Shown piece after piece: positions 1 through 7,589 of a stretch of DNA of 31,283 nucleotides. The DNA lies in contig JAZSLZ010000038.1 in assembly GCA_045535635.1 (NCBI GenBank), positions 1-31,283 of the forward strand, in the 5' to 3' direction. Position numbers and translations under genes: made by a program. The notes below the pieces were generated by a model, which had not been told where the DNA came from, did not search any database, and saw nothing but the letters and a program-made list of their open reading frames with translations. This stretch comes from RGIG8700 sp045535635. GTDB taxonomy: Bacteria > Bacillota > Clostridia > RGIG6154. Each line of letters opens with the position of its first letter. Position 1 is the first letter of the stretch.

Positions 1-9
1 TATATCGAT

Positions 10-35
10 GGCGAGTGTCCTTTAGAACACTCGCC
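10..35. repeat. 9-bp inverted repeat at window start
   Basis: Bases 10-18 and 27-35 form a perfect 9-bp stem (GGCGAGTGT / ACACTCGCC) with an 8-base loop. The loop-proximal GTGTCC (15-20) can also pair with GGACAC at 40-45. The core matches the perfect palindrome at 31148-31169 near the other end of the window. It may belong to a small dispersed palindromic repeat family; no gene is assigned. Confidence 0.5.
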
Positions 36-57
36 AAATGGACACTTTCTTTTCATT

Positions 58-96
58 ATAAAACAGGCTCTCTTGTAAAAATAAAGCCTGTTTTAT
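58..96 (-). terminator. Terminator hairpin after the DUF4432 gene
   Basis: Bases 58-69 and 85-96 form a perfect 12-bp stem (ATAAAACAGGCT / AGCCTGTTTTAT) with a 15-base loop. It lies 8 bases beyond the DUF4432 stop. The run of T lies inside the descending arm on the minus strand, so this is a plausible intrinsic terminator for the leftward transcript. Confidence 0.75.
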
Positions 97-103
97 ATAC
101 CGA

Positions 104-1150
104 TTAAGAAATCCTTTTAATTACTTCTTTTGCTTCTGCATCATTAAGCCAACCTACTGTCATTGTAAAGTTAACGCTTTCATTTCCCTGAAGATACTTA
201 ATCTGATTATTTTCTTTAACATATTTATAGCCAAGATGCTCACAGGTACAAGGAAGCACCATTCCAAGAGCATCTTCATAATTTGTTCTTGAAATCCAAC
301 GAATTGCATAAGGAAGTGAATTTACGCTGTGCTTAACATAACATGCACCTTCCCCTTCAACATACTGAAGAGTGTGGCCCTCATTTCCTTCATACATCAT
401 TGTGAAGCAAAGCTCAGGGTCGTAAATCTGTCCTTCTCCGCCAACAATATCTCCAAAGCTTATATCCTTTTCCATCTTGTCCATAAACTCTGCAAAATTC
501 TTGGCCTCTTCCTCGCTCATATAGTCAGGAATGCTCTTATGAACTGTTTTAAGTTTTGCATTATAGTAAAGCTTTGCACCATCAATAGGAGCATAGTTGA
601 TATGGCAAAGATATGCATATTCCATTGGAACGTTTCTCATATTTTTAAGCTCTGAATCCACTTCTAAAATAGTAGCATCTTCATAAAGTGTACAAGCTGG
701 TTTAAACATAAATCTTTTAACAAAGCCGATATTATAATCTAAATTACCGCCAACTGTCATAAATTCGCCTTTTTCATCTTCATCAATAATAATATAAGCA
801 TCTCTATATTTAATATTTGGGATTTCTCCGTGCTGAAGATGGCTTTCATCAGGTGCGCCGATTGAGCTTATACCGCAGTGATATAAAAATCCGCCGTAAG
901 TCATTAAATATGCTACATTTGGAACCGGCTCTTCAAATGTTGTTTTCATACCGAGGTCTTTTCCGCAGAAATTAACTCTCCATATCTGCTGTCCCATAAA
1001 AGGAAGTATTATAAAATAACCTTTTTTGTTCTCCACTTTAAGAGCCGCAATACCTGTTGAATATCTGAATGCAGTAGCCTTCATATTCTTGCTTTCTGCA
1101 AGAACAAATTCTCTTTCTGTGAAGAATTCTTCTCTTAAATTAATCTTCAT
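104..1150 (-). CDS. DUF4432 family, aldose-1-epimerase-like protein
   Basis: This 348-residue cytoplasmic protein has the look of the DUF4432 branch of the galactose-mutarotase fold. Visible markers are PFMGQQIWRV (50-59), GGFLYHCGIS with His91, the QHGEIPN loop with His107, and YLCHINYAP with His183. Mutarotase-fold proteins bind or epimerise sugars, so the protein probably acts on a carbohydrate; the substrate cannot be read from sequence. It lies downstream of the ASRT-like gene on the same strand, but a strong terminator-like hairpin separates the two. It may therefore be expressed by partial read-through or from its own promoter. The start is an ATG with only a weak AAAGG upstream. Family call is fairly sure, reaction unknown. 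Confidence 0.75.
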   Translation of the reverse strand: MKINLREEFFTEREFVLAESKNMKATAFRYSTGIAALKVENKKGYFIILPFMGQQIWRVNFCGKDLGMKTTFEEPVPNVAYLMTYGGFLYHCGISSIGAPDESHLQHGEIPNIKYRDAYIIIDEDEKGEFMTVGGNLDYNIGFVKRFMFKPACTLYEDATILEVDSELKNMRNVPMEYAYLCHINYAPIDGAKLYYNAKLKTVHKSIPDYMSEEEAKNFAEFMDKMEKDISFGDIVGGEGQIYDPELCFTMMYEGNEGHTLQYVEGEGACYVKHSVNSLPYAIRWISRTNYEDALGMVLPCTCEHLGYKYVKENNQIKYLQGNESVNFTMTVGWLNDAEAKEVIKRIS

Positions 1151-1172
1151 TACTATTCGACCTTTCTTTTAT

Positions 1173-1200
1173 AAAAAAACGGCGAGACCGCCGTTTTTTT
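1173..1200 (-). terminator. Strong hairpin with T-tract between the ASRT-like and DUF4432 genes
   Basis: A7-CGGCG (1173-1184), a 4-base loop, then CGCCG-T7 (1189-1200) form a near-ideal intrinsic terminator that reads well on both strands. It lies 15 bases after the ASRT-like stop. It should cap the M24/ASRT transcript and reduce DUF4432 expression from that promoter. Confidence 0.85.
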
Positions 1201-1215
1201 ATTTGAATTATTTAA

Positions 1216-1587
1216 TTATTCGTTGTAACCAAGTGTTGTATAGAACGCAAGGTTTGCCTGAGTATTATCAAGTCTGCCATACTGAACAACGATATTTTCT
1301 GAAGATGTAAGCTTCATAGCATACTGTGTTTCAAATGGAACTTCAAAACCGCACATATCTTCAAGTCTGTTCATACGGAAGCATCTTACTCTGTTTTTCT
1401 TAACAGTCCATTTGATTTCGTGTTCAAAATCTTTGTCTGTAAAGAAAAGTTTAACATCGATTACTGCATCGTTGTCACTGTCGTTTACAACGATAACAGA
1501 TTCGTGACCTTTAGCTACACCTTCGCCAGGCTGTGGTAATTCACAGTCAGGGATGAGCCATAATTTTTTTCCAATTCCGTTAGCCAT
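1216..1587 (-). CDS. Anabaena sensory rhodopsin transducer (ASRT) family protein
   Basis: This 123-residue soluble protein matches the small beta-sandwich ASRT family. Family signatures are GKKLWLIPD near the N terminus, GHESVIVVND, then the stretch DVKLFFTDKDFE and the C-terminal QYGRLD. No rhodopsin gene is present. Homologues in non-phototrophs are regarded as small-molecule, possibly carbohydrate, binding proteins. I chose the ATG at 1587, which overlaps the end of the M24 gene by 8 bases and suggests translational coupling. A TTG at 1596 lies closer to the AAGGA upstream and would add three residues. The tight link to an M24-type hydrolase and a mutarotase-like protein argues for a role in sugar-derivative catabolism. 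Its exact function is unknown. Confidence 0.75.
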   Translation of the reverse strand: MANGIGKKLWLIPDCELPQPGEGVAKGHESVIVVNDSDNDAVIDVKLFFTDKDFEHEIKWTVKKNRVRCFRMNRLEDMCGFEVPFETQYAMKLTSSENIVVQYGRLDNTQANLAFYTTLGYNE

Positions 1588-2752
1588 CGATTTCAATAAT
1601 TCCTTTCTTGAGGTAATCTGTCATTGATTTGCAGCCGTCTTTAGTAATAGCAATACCTTTTTCCCATCTGCAACCAAATGTTGGACCTGAAATAAATGTA
1701 TCTACCTGGAATGTCATATTTTCCTGTAAAATGTAATCGCTTGTTGTTTCCATCCATGGAGCTTCAACTTCGATCATACCTGTACCGTGGCAAGGACCAT
1801 ATACGAAGTTATCTTTGAAGCCGTTATCTTCATAGAGTTTGTAGAAACCTTTAGCAACATCAGAAGCCATAATACCTGCTCTGAGTTCTTTTTCTGTCCA
1901 GTCGTGTGCCTGTTTACAGAAATCGATATATCTTCTTCTTTCGTCATCAAGCTTACCCATAACAACAGGAATACCTACTGCTGGTGAGTAACCATCGATT
2001 TTAGCTGAAAGGTTAAGCTGAACGATATCGCCCTGCTTAATTGTTTTATATGTAGAACGGCTGATTGCGTGTCTTGTTGATTCCTGGCTGAAAACATACA
2101 TTGGAAGACCTTCGTATTCAGCGCCTTCTTCATAAATAACCTTCTGTGCAATACCAACCATCTGGAGTTCTGTTACACCTGGTTTTAAGTTTCTGATAAC
2201 TTCATCTGTTGCAATGTCAACAATTCTGAAACCTTCCTGAATACAAGCAAGTTCGTTAACACTCTTGATTTTTCTGAGTTCAACCATAATTTCGTTGCAT
2301 TTTACGATTTCAGCTTCTGGATATGAATCTTTTAAGCCTTCAAAAATAGGAAGTGTACATTCAACATAGCTACCAAGACCGATTTTGATTTTCTGACCGC
2401 TTACGCCGATTGCTTTGAATACATCGTTGAATGTGTCAGGTGTGAGTTCAGGGTATGCAGGATCTGCAGATTCTCTGAATTCTTTAAGAACAAATACTTT
2501 GTCAAGTTTACCGAAATCTTTTGCGAAAATTGCTGATTCAGGTCCACAGATAAGTGCAGCATCTCCGTTTGCAGAAATAGCAACACCTGCTCTTTCAAAT
2601 AATGGCCAGAAGCCTGAGAAATATCTTGCGTTAGCATAGTCTGATTCTGTTGAGCAAACAAGCATTACATCAAGACCTTTTTCTCTTACAAGCTTTGCAG
2701 CTCTTTCAATTCTTTCTTTGTACTCGTAATCTGGAATACATACTCTACTCAT
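1580..2752 (-). CDS. M24 (creatinase/aminopeptidase P-like) pita-bread hydrolase with degenerate metal site
   Basis: At 390 residues it has the usual two-part layout: an N-terminal creatinase-type domain (about 1-155) and a C-terminal pita-bread domain (about 165-390). In metallo-M24 peptidases the ligands are Asp, Asp, His, Glu, Glu. Here the first Asp position reads LNL (Asn247), the second falls in SPAVG (about Pro257-Ala258), and the position before the last reads VDT. His322 (PCHGTG) and Glu364 (RWEKG) remain, as does His228 in the STRHAIS loop, where creatinase keeps a catalytic His. The protein is therefore probably creatinase-like, a metal-free C-N hydrolase, or inactive, rather than a true aminopeptidase. 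It heads the leftward AraC-linked transcript. The start ATG has AAAGGA about 8 bases upstream. Confidence 0.8.
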   Translation of the reverse strand: MSRVCIPDYEYKERIERAAKLVREKGLDVMLVCSTESDYANARYFSGFWPLFERAGVAISANGDAALICGPESAIFAKDFGKLDKVFVLKEFRESADPAYPELTPDTFNDVFKAIGVSGQKIKIGLGSYVECTLPIFEGLKDSYPEAEIVKCNEIMVELRKIKSVNELACIQEGFRIVDIATDEVIRNLKPGVTELQMVGIAQKVIYEEGAEYEGLPMYVFSQESTRHAISRSTYKTIKQGDIVQLNLSAKIDGYSPAVGIPVVMGKLDDERRRYIDFCKQAHDWTEKELRAGIMASDVAKGFYKLYEDNGFKDNFVYGPCHGTGMIEVEAPWMETTSDYILQENMTFQVDTFISGPTFGCRWEKGIAITKDGCKSMTDYLKKGIIEIDG

Positions 2753-2785
2753 TTTTATCTATCCTTTCTTTGTGCTTTAAGCACA

Positions 2786-2857
2786 TTGTATTTATACAAA
2801 TTTCATTGTATCCTTATTTAAATTATACATAAAATAAACTTGTTTGTATTTACACAA
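2786..2857 (-). promoter_or_regulatory. M24 promoter flanked by two TTGTATTTAYACAA dyads
   Basis: A 14-base dyad occurs at 2786-2799 (perfect 6-bp arms) and again at 2844-2857 (one mismatch), 58 bases apart. Between them, on the minus strand, is a consensus -10 TATAAT at 2822-2827. The position of its -35 (about 2845-2850) is non-consensus and lies inside the upstream dyad. A direct repeat CATTGTAT recurs at 2784 and 2804. A weak -35 overlapped by a repeated site suggests activator-dependent control, most simply by the divergent AraC protein. Confidence 0.5.
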
Positions 2858-2908
2858 TATTAACACTTTTTTGCACTTTCTTAAATTTATTGACTTTTTG
2901 TTTGACTT

Positions 2909-2943
2909 TAATTTAAAAAAATGTTAACATTTTAATAGGGGAT
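2909..2943 (+). promoter_or_regulatory. Probable promoter and RBS region of the AraC gene
   Basis: Two overlapping TTGACT hexamers occur just upstream. The second is followed, after about 17 bases, by a TAACAT-like -10 element. An AGGGGA ribosome binding site lies about 8 bases before the ATG at 2950. The exact -10 is ambiguous in this very A/T-rich stretch. Confidence 0.4.
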
Positions 2944-2949
2944 GATATT

Positions 2950-3828
2950 ATGAATTTTAGTTTGCAGAAGTTTAACTTGCAGCTGAATGTTACAAGACTT
3001 GCGAATATTCATTATTTTGAATTTACTAATGAATATCATACAGATTCTGACTCACACAATTTTTACGAACTGATCTTTATAGATAAGGGTTCTCTTAACA
3101 TTGCGGCAGAAAATTTCAAAGGAATATTATTTCAGCATCAGCTTATAATTCACCGTCCGAATGAGATTCACTCTCTCTCAACGGAGGACATTGCTGCGCC
3201 TATTGTTGTTATTATTGGTTTTGAATGTAACAACGATATTCTTTTCCCATTTTCATCAACCCCTATCACATTAAGCGACGAACACATCAAACGCTTAACC
3301 TCAGTTCTTACAGAAGGTTTTAATCTCTATGAACCGCCTTATGATATTCCAAATACAAAGTATATGAAAAAAAGAGATGTTTTCCCTTTTGGTGCAGACC
3401 AGCTGATCAGAAACGAGCTTGAATCCTTCTTAATCACTATTGTTCGTGATTTTCTTCACGAGAAGAAGATTGAAAAGTCTCAAAAAAACACATCTGCAGG
3501 AAATATCAAAGCAATACATCAATACATTACCGAAAATTATACAACAAATATAACACTTGACAACCTTTGCTTTATTTTTAGTACAAACAAAACTACTCTC
3601 TGTAAGCTTTTCCGTCAGGAATATGGAATGACAATATTAAATTATGTAAATTCATTAAAAATCAGAGAGGCAAAGGCTCTTTTAAGAAAAGGCCATCTGT
3701 CTGTTACTCAGGTTTCTGAACAGCTTTCATATAATTCTGTTCATTACTTCTGCAGACAGTTTAAAAAAGCAACAGGTCAGTCTCCAACCGAATATATACA
3801 TTCAATTCGTTCTAAATTAAATATGTAA
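2950..3828 (+). CDS. AraC family transcriptional regulator
   Basis: This 292-residue protein has an N-terminal cupin-like sensing domain (about 1-160, with HSHNFYELIFIDKG-type sequence near the start) and a C-terminal AraC DNA-binding domain with two helix-turn-helix units. The first lies near TLDNLCFIFSTNKTTLCKLF. The second ends in the family signature VSEQLSYNSVHYFCRQFKKA followed by GQSPTEY. It is transcribed divergently from the M24 gene across a 197-base region with repeated dyads, so it most likely controls the M24/ASRT/DUF4432 genes in response to their substrate. The effector is not predictable. A shared hairpin terminator separates its 3' end from the convergent DeoR gene. Confidence 0.9.
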   Translation: MNFSLQKFNLQLNVTRLANIHYFEFTNEYHTDSDSHNFYELIFIDKGSLNIAAENFKGILFQHQLIIHRPNEIHSLSTEDIAAPIVVIIGFECNNDILFPFSSTPITLSDEHIKRLTSVLTEGFNLYEPPYDIPNTKYMKKRDVFPFGADQLIRNELESFLITIVRDFLHEKKIEKSQKNTSAGNIKAIHQYITENYTTNITLDNLCFIFSTNKTTLCKLFRQEYGMTILNYVNSLKIREAKALLRKGHLSVTQVSEQLSYNSVHYFCRQFKKATGQSPTEYIHSIRSKLNM

Positions 3829-3857
3829 AAAACAGGGCTGTGATTCAGTCCTGTTTT
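3829..3857. terminator. Bidirectional terminator between AraC gene and BMC operon
   Basis: AAAACAGGGCTG (3829-3840) pairs with CAGTCCTGTTTT (3846-3857) around a 5-base loop, with one G-U pair. A and T flanks on both sides make it usable in both directions. It starts at the base after the AraC stop and overlaps the DeoR stop by 2 bases, so it closes both the AraC gene and the 18-gene BMC locus. Confidence 0.85.
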
Positions 3858-4617
3858 ATATTTTAATTATATCTACTTTTAATTCGTCAAGCTTTGCTTT
3901 GAAAGATAAATCAAGCTCGGCATCGGTTATGATTGTGTTGATTTTATCAAAACTGCAAAGCTTTACAAAACCAACTCTTCCGATTTTCGATTTATCGCAA
4001 AGATAAAATCTTTTTGAAGAATTTTCAATCATCTTCTGCTTTATACCGCATTCAAGCTCGTTACTTTCAAGTATTCCAACATCTTCTGTTATACCTTTAC
4101 TTGAAAAGAAAAGCTTACTTGCAAAGAAATATTCTTTTATAATGTCCTCTGATATTGTTCCAACAAAAGACTGGTTTGTACTTACCTTTCCACCTACAGA
4201 AATGAGCTTTATATTTTCACATCCTGTAAGTTCGTCTATAATTCTTATAGAATTTGTGATAACCGTAACATTTTTCATTTTCTTCAGCTCTTTTGCCATA
4301 AAAAATGTGGTTGTGGAAGCATCAAGAAAAATGGTATCACCGCTTACTATATGCTTAACCGCCTCAAGAGCAAGTTTTTCTTTTGTTTCAGAGTTTGTGT
4401 GCTTTCTTTTTTCTAAAGAAAGCTCGTAGCCAGATTCGTCAATCGGAATAGCACCGCCATGAGTTCTTGTTAAGTATTCTTGTTTTTCAAGCTTTTCAAG
4501 GTCACGACGAACAGTTTCTTCTGTTACATCTAAAACTGTGCTTAACTTACTTACCTGAACAGAACCTTCGGCATCTAAAATTTCAAGTATTTTTTTCTGT
4601 CTTTCTAACGCGAACAT
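3856..4617 (-). CDS. DeoR family transcriptional regulator of the BMC operon
   Basis: This 253-residue protein has a canonical DeoR layout. The N-terminal winged HTH (1-57) includes RQKKILEILDAEGSVQVSKL and VTEETVRRDLEKLEK, followed by the TRTHGGAIP hinge. The C-terminal sugar-phosphate sensor domain includes DTIFLDASTTTFFMAKEL and the late LCDKSKIGRVGF motif. DeoR proteins of this class usually repress sugar catabolic operons and sense phosphorylated intermediates. As the last gene of the BMC locus, 15 bases after pduL, it is probably autoregulated; a deoxyhexulose-1-phosphate or DHAP would be a sensible effector. Candidate operators are the A-rich repeats upstream of both BMC promoters (13207-13246, 18179-18200). 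Confidence 0.9.
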   Translation of the reverse strand: MFALERQKKILEILDAEGSVQVSKLSTVLDVTEETVRRDLEKLEKQEYLTRTHGGAIPIDESGYELSLEKRKHTNSETKEKLALEAVKHIVSGDTIFLDASTTTFFMAKELKKMKNVTVITNSIRIIDELTGCENIKLISVGGKVSTNQSFVGTISEDIIKEYFFASKLFFSSKGITEDVGILESNELECGIKQKMIENSSKRFYLCDKSKIGRVGFVKLCSFDKINTIITDAELDLSFKAKLDELKVDIIKI

Positions 4618-4632
4618 CGTTCACCCCATAAA

Positions 4633-5277
4633 TTATTTCTTAATAATCTTTACAATGGAACCATTCTTGATTCCTGCAGAGTTGGCATCATCTGTATCAA
4701 TATGCATTTCTGTGTTAAAGTCGTCTCTAACACGAACCTGAACATCATAGAACTTTGTTGGCTTTATGCCTTCAACCATAACATCAACATAGTCGCCATC
4801 TTTAATACCATGTGTATTTGCATATTCAGGATTTAAATGAATGTGTCTGTTTGCAATAATAACACCTTCGTTTAAATATACAGAGCCTTTAGGTCCAACG
4901 ATAACAATTCTTTCAGAGCCCTCAACATTTCCTGATGGTCTTACCGGAGGAGAAACCTTTAAGATGAATGTGTCTGTTTTTGAGATTTCTACCTGTGTTT
5001 TTGCTCTTACAGGTCCTAAAACTCTTACTTTTTCAATTGATTTAAGTGATGGACCAACAAGAGTTACACATTCTTCTGAAGCATACTCTCTGCCCATAAG
5101 AACCTTTTTAACTGTAAGCTCATAGCCTTTTCCGAAAAGTATATCGAGATGCTCTCTTGAAAGGTGGATGTGTCTTTGTGATACACCAACCTTGATTTCG
5201 TTATTTGCAGGGTTGTTTGATTCTGCAGTTTTAAGTGCATTTATAACTGCATTTTTGATAGCTTCAACATCGTACAT
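4633..5277 (-). CDS. pduL: PduL-type phosphate propanoyltransferase
   Basis: PduL converts propionyl-CoA plus phosphate to propionyl-phosphate and free CoA inside the compartment, recycling CoA and allowing ATP formation later. The 214-residue protein shows both beta-barrel halves and the zinc-binding histidines: VSQRHIHLS (His36, His38), ANRHIHLNPEYA (His145, His147) and TEMHIDTDDAN (His192). Residues 1-20 form an amphipathic helix (VEAIKNAVINALK) followed by an Asn/Pro/Ala-rich linker, which matches BMC encapsulation peptides. Its start overlaps the stop of the preceding trimer gene in a TAATG, so translation is coupled. No acetate/propionate kinase gene accompanies it here, so the acyl-phosphate must be used by an enzyme encoded elsewhere. 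Confidence 0.95.
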   Translation of the reverse strand: MYDVEAIKNAVINALKTAESNNPANNEIKVGVSQRHIHLSREHLDILFGKGYELTVKKVLMGREYASEECVTLVGPSLKSIEKVRVLGPVRAKTQVEISKTDTFILKVSPPVRPSGNVEGSERIVIVGPKGSVYLNEGVIIANRHIHLNPEYANTHGIKDGDYVDVMVEGIKPTKFYDVQVRVRDDFNTEMHIDTDDANSAGIKNGSIVKIIKK

Positions 5278-5921
5278 TACTCTTCACCCCCGAAGTCGAA
5301 GAATTTGATAATCTCATCATGTGGGTTTGGGATAACTTCGTTTCCGTAAACTGCACCAAGGGCTGATGCAGATGCAACACCGTTTTCAACTGCCGCTTTA
5401 ACTGCAGAAACTGAACCGGTAATTACGAAAGTAACAAGTCTTCCGCCAAGTCTTTTTTCTGTGTGAATAAGACGAACATCTGATGTCTTAAGCATAGAAT
5501 CAAGACCTTCAATTGCCGCAACAAGTCCCTGAACTTCAACAAGACCGATTGCAGATTTTTTCTGTACTCCTGTTTCTGCATCAATAAAGTTTTTAGGAAG
5601 CTTTTTATTGAATTTATCCTTGTTGATATCCATAAGATATCCCATTTTTTCAACTGATTCTGCAGGGTTTGCAATAATGTGGGAAACAATAAATTTTCCC
5701 TGCTGTTTTGCATATTCAGAACCTGCTTCAACTGCAGCTCTTACTGCTGAAACATTACCTTCTATTTTAACAATCATCACAAGTGGAGCAGGTGCATCTG
5801 CCGCTTTTGGTCTGTTTCTGTCAAAAGCAATAACCTTAACATCTGCCGCTTTAGCCGCAATATCTGCAACATAAACCGCTGTTGTGAAGCTGAAAACTTC
5901 TATCATTCCAAGTGCTTTCAT
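5277..5921 (-). CDS. BMC-T trimeric shell protein with enlarged first pore loop
   Basis: This 214-residue protein has two tandem BMC domains in the non-permuted order: KALGMIEV starts the first and KSAIGLVEVQG (about 122) starts the second. Each ends with an H/N-I-x-NP motif (HIIANPAES, EVIPNPHDE). It should form a pseudo-hexameric trimer tile in the compartment shell. The first-domain pore loop is expanded (DRNRPKAADAPAPL) compared with the short KIGSG loop of the PduA-type proteins. The link between domains is also long and charged (about 90-120). Both features suggest a pore with special properties. It lies between the aldehyde dehydrogenase and pduL. It differs from the 182-residue PduT-like trimer, so the shell has at least two trimer types. 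Confidence 0.9.
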   Translation of the reverse strand: MKALGMIEVFSFTTAVYVADIAAKAADVKVIAFDRNRPKAADAPAPLVMIVKIEGNVSAVRAAVEAGSEYAKQQGKFIVSHIIANPAESVEKMGYLMDINKDKFNKKLPKNFIDAETGVQKKSAIGLVEVQGLVAAIEGLDSMLKTSDVRLIHTEKRLGGRLVTFVITGSVSAVKAAVENGVASASALGAVYGNEVIPNPHDEIIKFFDFGGEE

Positions 5922-5934
5922 TTTTCTCTCCTAA

Positions 5935-7335
5935 TCAGATAATATGTAATCCATCAACCATTACGCAACGACGTTGTCTTGTGAATGAGTGCGCCGCTGT
6001 TAAACCTTCGCCTGTAGGACCTGCGATTGTGAATGTTGTGTAACCTTCACCACCTGCACCGATACCTGCATAAGATGGAGCATTCTTAACAAAAATTGTT
6101 GTTTCAACTGCCTGAGCAAATTTTGTTAAGTGGTCGATATTCTTTGAGTGGATGTGAGCTGAATGTCTGCATCCGTGTTCTGCCTGAACTGCAAGGTCAA
6201 TAGCTTCTTTAATGCCGTTAACTCTTACAATAGCAAGTACAGGCATCATCATTTCAACCTGAACGAATGGATGTGAAGCATCTGTTTCGCAGATAACAAG
6301 CTTTGCATCTGATTCAATGCCAATAGCTTTAAGGAACAATGATGCATCCTTACCTACCCAATCCTTGTTAATTCCCCATTTACCATTTCTTTCAATAAGA
6401 CAAACTTTTTTGAGCTGTTCAATCTGTTCGCCTTTGATTAAATATGCACCATTCTGTTGCATGTGATATATAAGCTCATCAGCAATATTGCCGTAAGCGA
6501 AACATTCTTTTTCTGCAATACATGGAAGATTGTTATCAAAACTTGCACCAAGAACAATATCTCTTCCTGCTTTTGCAAGGTCTGCAGTATCGTCAACGAT
6601 TACAGGTGGATTACCTGCACCTGCACCAATTGCTTTCTTACCTGATGATAAGAGCGCTTTAACAACACCAGGACCGCCTGTTGCAACAAGCATCTTAACA
6701 CAAGGAGCTGCCATCATTTCGTCTGAGCTTTCCTTTGTTGGATTTTTAACTGTTACAACCAAGTTTTCAGGACCGCCTGCAGAGATAATAGCTCTGTTAA
6801 CAAGGTCAACTGCATAGTTTGCAACTTTTTTTGCATTTGGGTGTGGGTTGAATACAACTGCATTACCACCTGCAATCATACCGATTGAGTTACAGATAAC
6901 AGTTTCACTTGGGTTTGTTGATGGTGTAATACTTCCGATAACACCGTAAGGTGCCATTTCAACAAGTGTAAGACCTGCATCGCCTGTCCACGCATCTGCC
7001 TTTAAATCTTCTGTACCGGGAGTTTTGTTTGCAACAAGCTGATGCTTGATAACTTTATGGTCAATTCTGCCCATTTTAGTTTCTTCAACACCCATTCTTG
7101 CCATAACTTCTGCTTCGTTTAAGGTTAACTCTCTGATTTTAGAAATCATCTGTTCTCTCTGTGCAACAGAATATTTTCTGAAAAGTTTATATGCCTTTTC
7201 AACTGCTTCCAAAGCTTCTGTCATTGTATCAAAAACACCAAGCTGTCTTTTATCTGAAACAGATGGCTGTGTTTTTTCAACATCTTTGAGAACTTTTTCA
7301 ATTATTTCTTTTACATAAGTTTCATTGATTTCCAT
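5935..7335 (-). CDS. CoA-acylating propionaldehyde dehydrogenase (PduP/EutE type)
   Basis: This 466-residue enzyme oxidises propionaldehyde with NAD+ and CoA to propionyl-CoA inside the compartment. Visible markers are the NAD-binding region PYGVIGSITPSTNPSE (about 129-144), GGNAVVFNPHP, the glycine-rich ATGGPGVVKALLSSGKKAIG segment, and the catalytic cysteine in NNLPCIAEK (Cys272). The length fits the PduP/EutE family rather than classical hydrolytic ALDHs. Residues 5-20 form an amphipathic helix (VKEIIEKVLKDVE) ahead of a polar linker, the N-terminal encapsulation peptide known for PduP. It follows the RHH gene with 18 bases between them and precedes the BMC-T gene. The NADH it makes is balanced by the alcohol dehydrogenase of the same locus. 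Confidence 0.95.
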   Translation of the reverse strand: MEINETYVKEIIEKVLKDVEKTQPSVSDKRQLGVFDTMTEALEAVEKAYKLFRKYSVAQREQMISKIRELTLNEAEVMARMGVEETKMGRIDHKVIKHQLVANKTPGTEDLKADAWTGDAGLTLVEMAPYGVIGSITPSTNPSETVICNSIGMIAGGNAVVFNPHPNAKKVANYAVDLVNRAIISAGGPENLVVTVKNPTKESSDEMMAAPCVKMLVATGGPGVVKALLSSGKKAIGAGAGNPPVIVDDTADLAKAGRDIVLGASFDNNLPCIAEKECFAYGNIADELIYHMQQNGAYLIKGEQIEQLKKVCLIERNGKWGINKDWVGKDASLFLKAIGIESDAKLVICETDASHPFVQVEMMMPVLAIVRVNGIKEAIDLAVQAEHGCRHSAHIHSKNIDHLTKFAQAVETTIFVKNAPSYAGIGAGGEGYTTFTIAGPTGEGLTAAHSFTRQRRCVMVDGLHII

Positions 7336-7353
7336 AACGCACCTCGTATATAT

Positions 7354-7575
7354 TTAGAATAAAAATATTTCCATTTCTTTCTTTTCGCTTTTGTTTGTTT
7401 CTGCTCTAACTTCCACCTCTTTGTTTATTAAAGAGATTATAAAGCTGTTGACACTCATTCCCTCTGCTTTGGCTTTTTCTTCTATAAGAGCCTTTGTTCC
7501 TTTTGGAACTGTAAGGAAAATCCTGTCATAATTTTCAGATATAAATTTGTTTTTATATTCTGTATTTCCTGCCAT
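7354..7575 (-). CDS. Small ribbon-helix-helix (Arc/CopG-like) protein inside the BMC operon
   Basis: This 73-residue protein resembles Arc/CopG-type DNA-binding proteins. A beta-strand-like segment YDRIFLTVPKG is followed by helix GTKALIEEKAKAEG and then MSVNSFIISLINKEVE, the usual G-x-S-x-N-x-F-I signature of the second helix. A charged tail follows. I chose the ATG at 7575 because a clear AAGGAG lies 8 bases upstream; the longer reading from 7608 would overlap the PduT-like gene. No toxin gene is adjacent. It sits between shell and enzyme genes with intact spacing, so it is expressed with the compartment. It may regulate the locus or be an unrelated antitoxin-like insertion. Such a gene is not part of the core GRM set known to me. 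Confidence 0.7.
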   Translation of the reverse strand: MAGNTEYKNKFISENYDRIFLTVPKGTKALIEEKAKAEGMSVNSFIISLINKEVEVRAETNKSEKKEMEIFLF

Positions 7576-7589
7576 ATTAAGTTTCTCCT

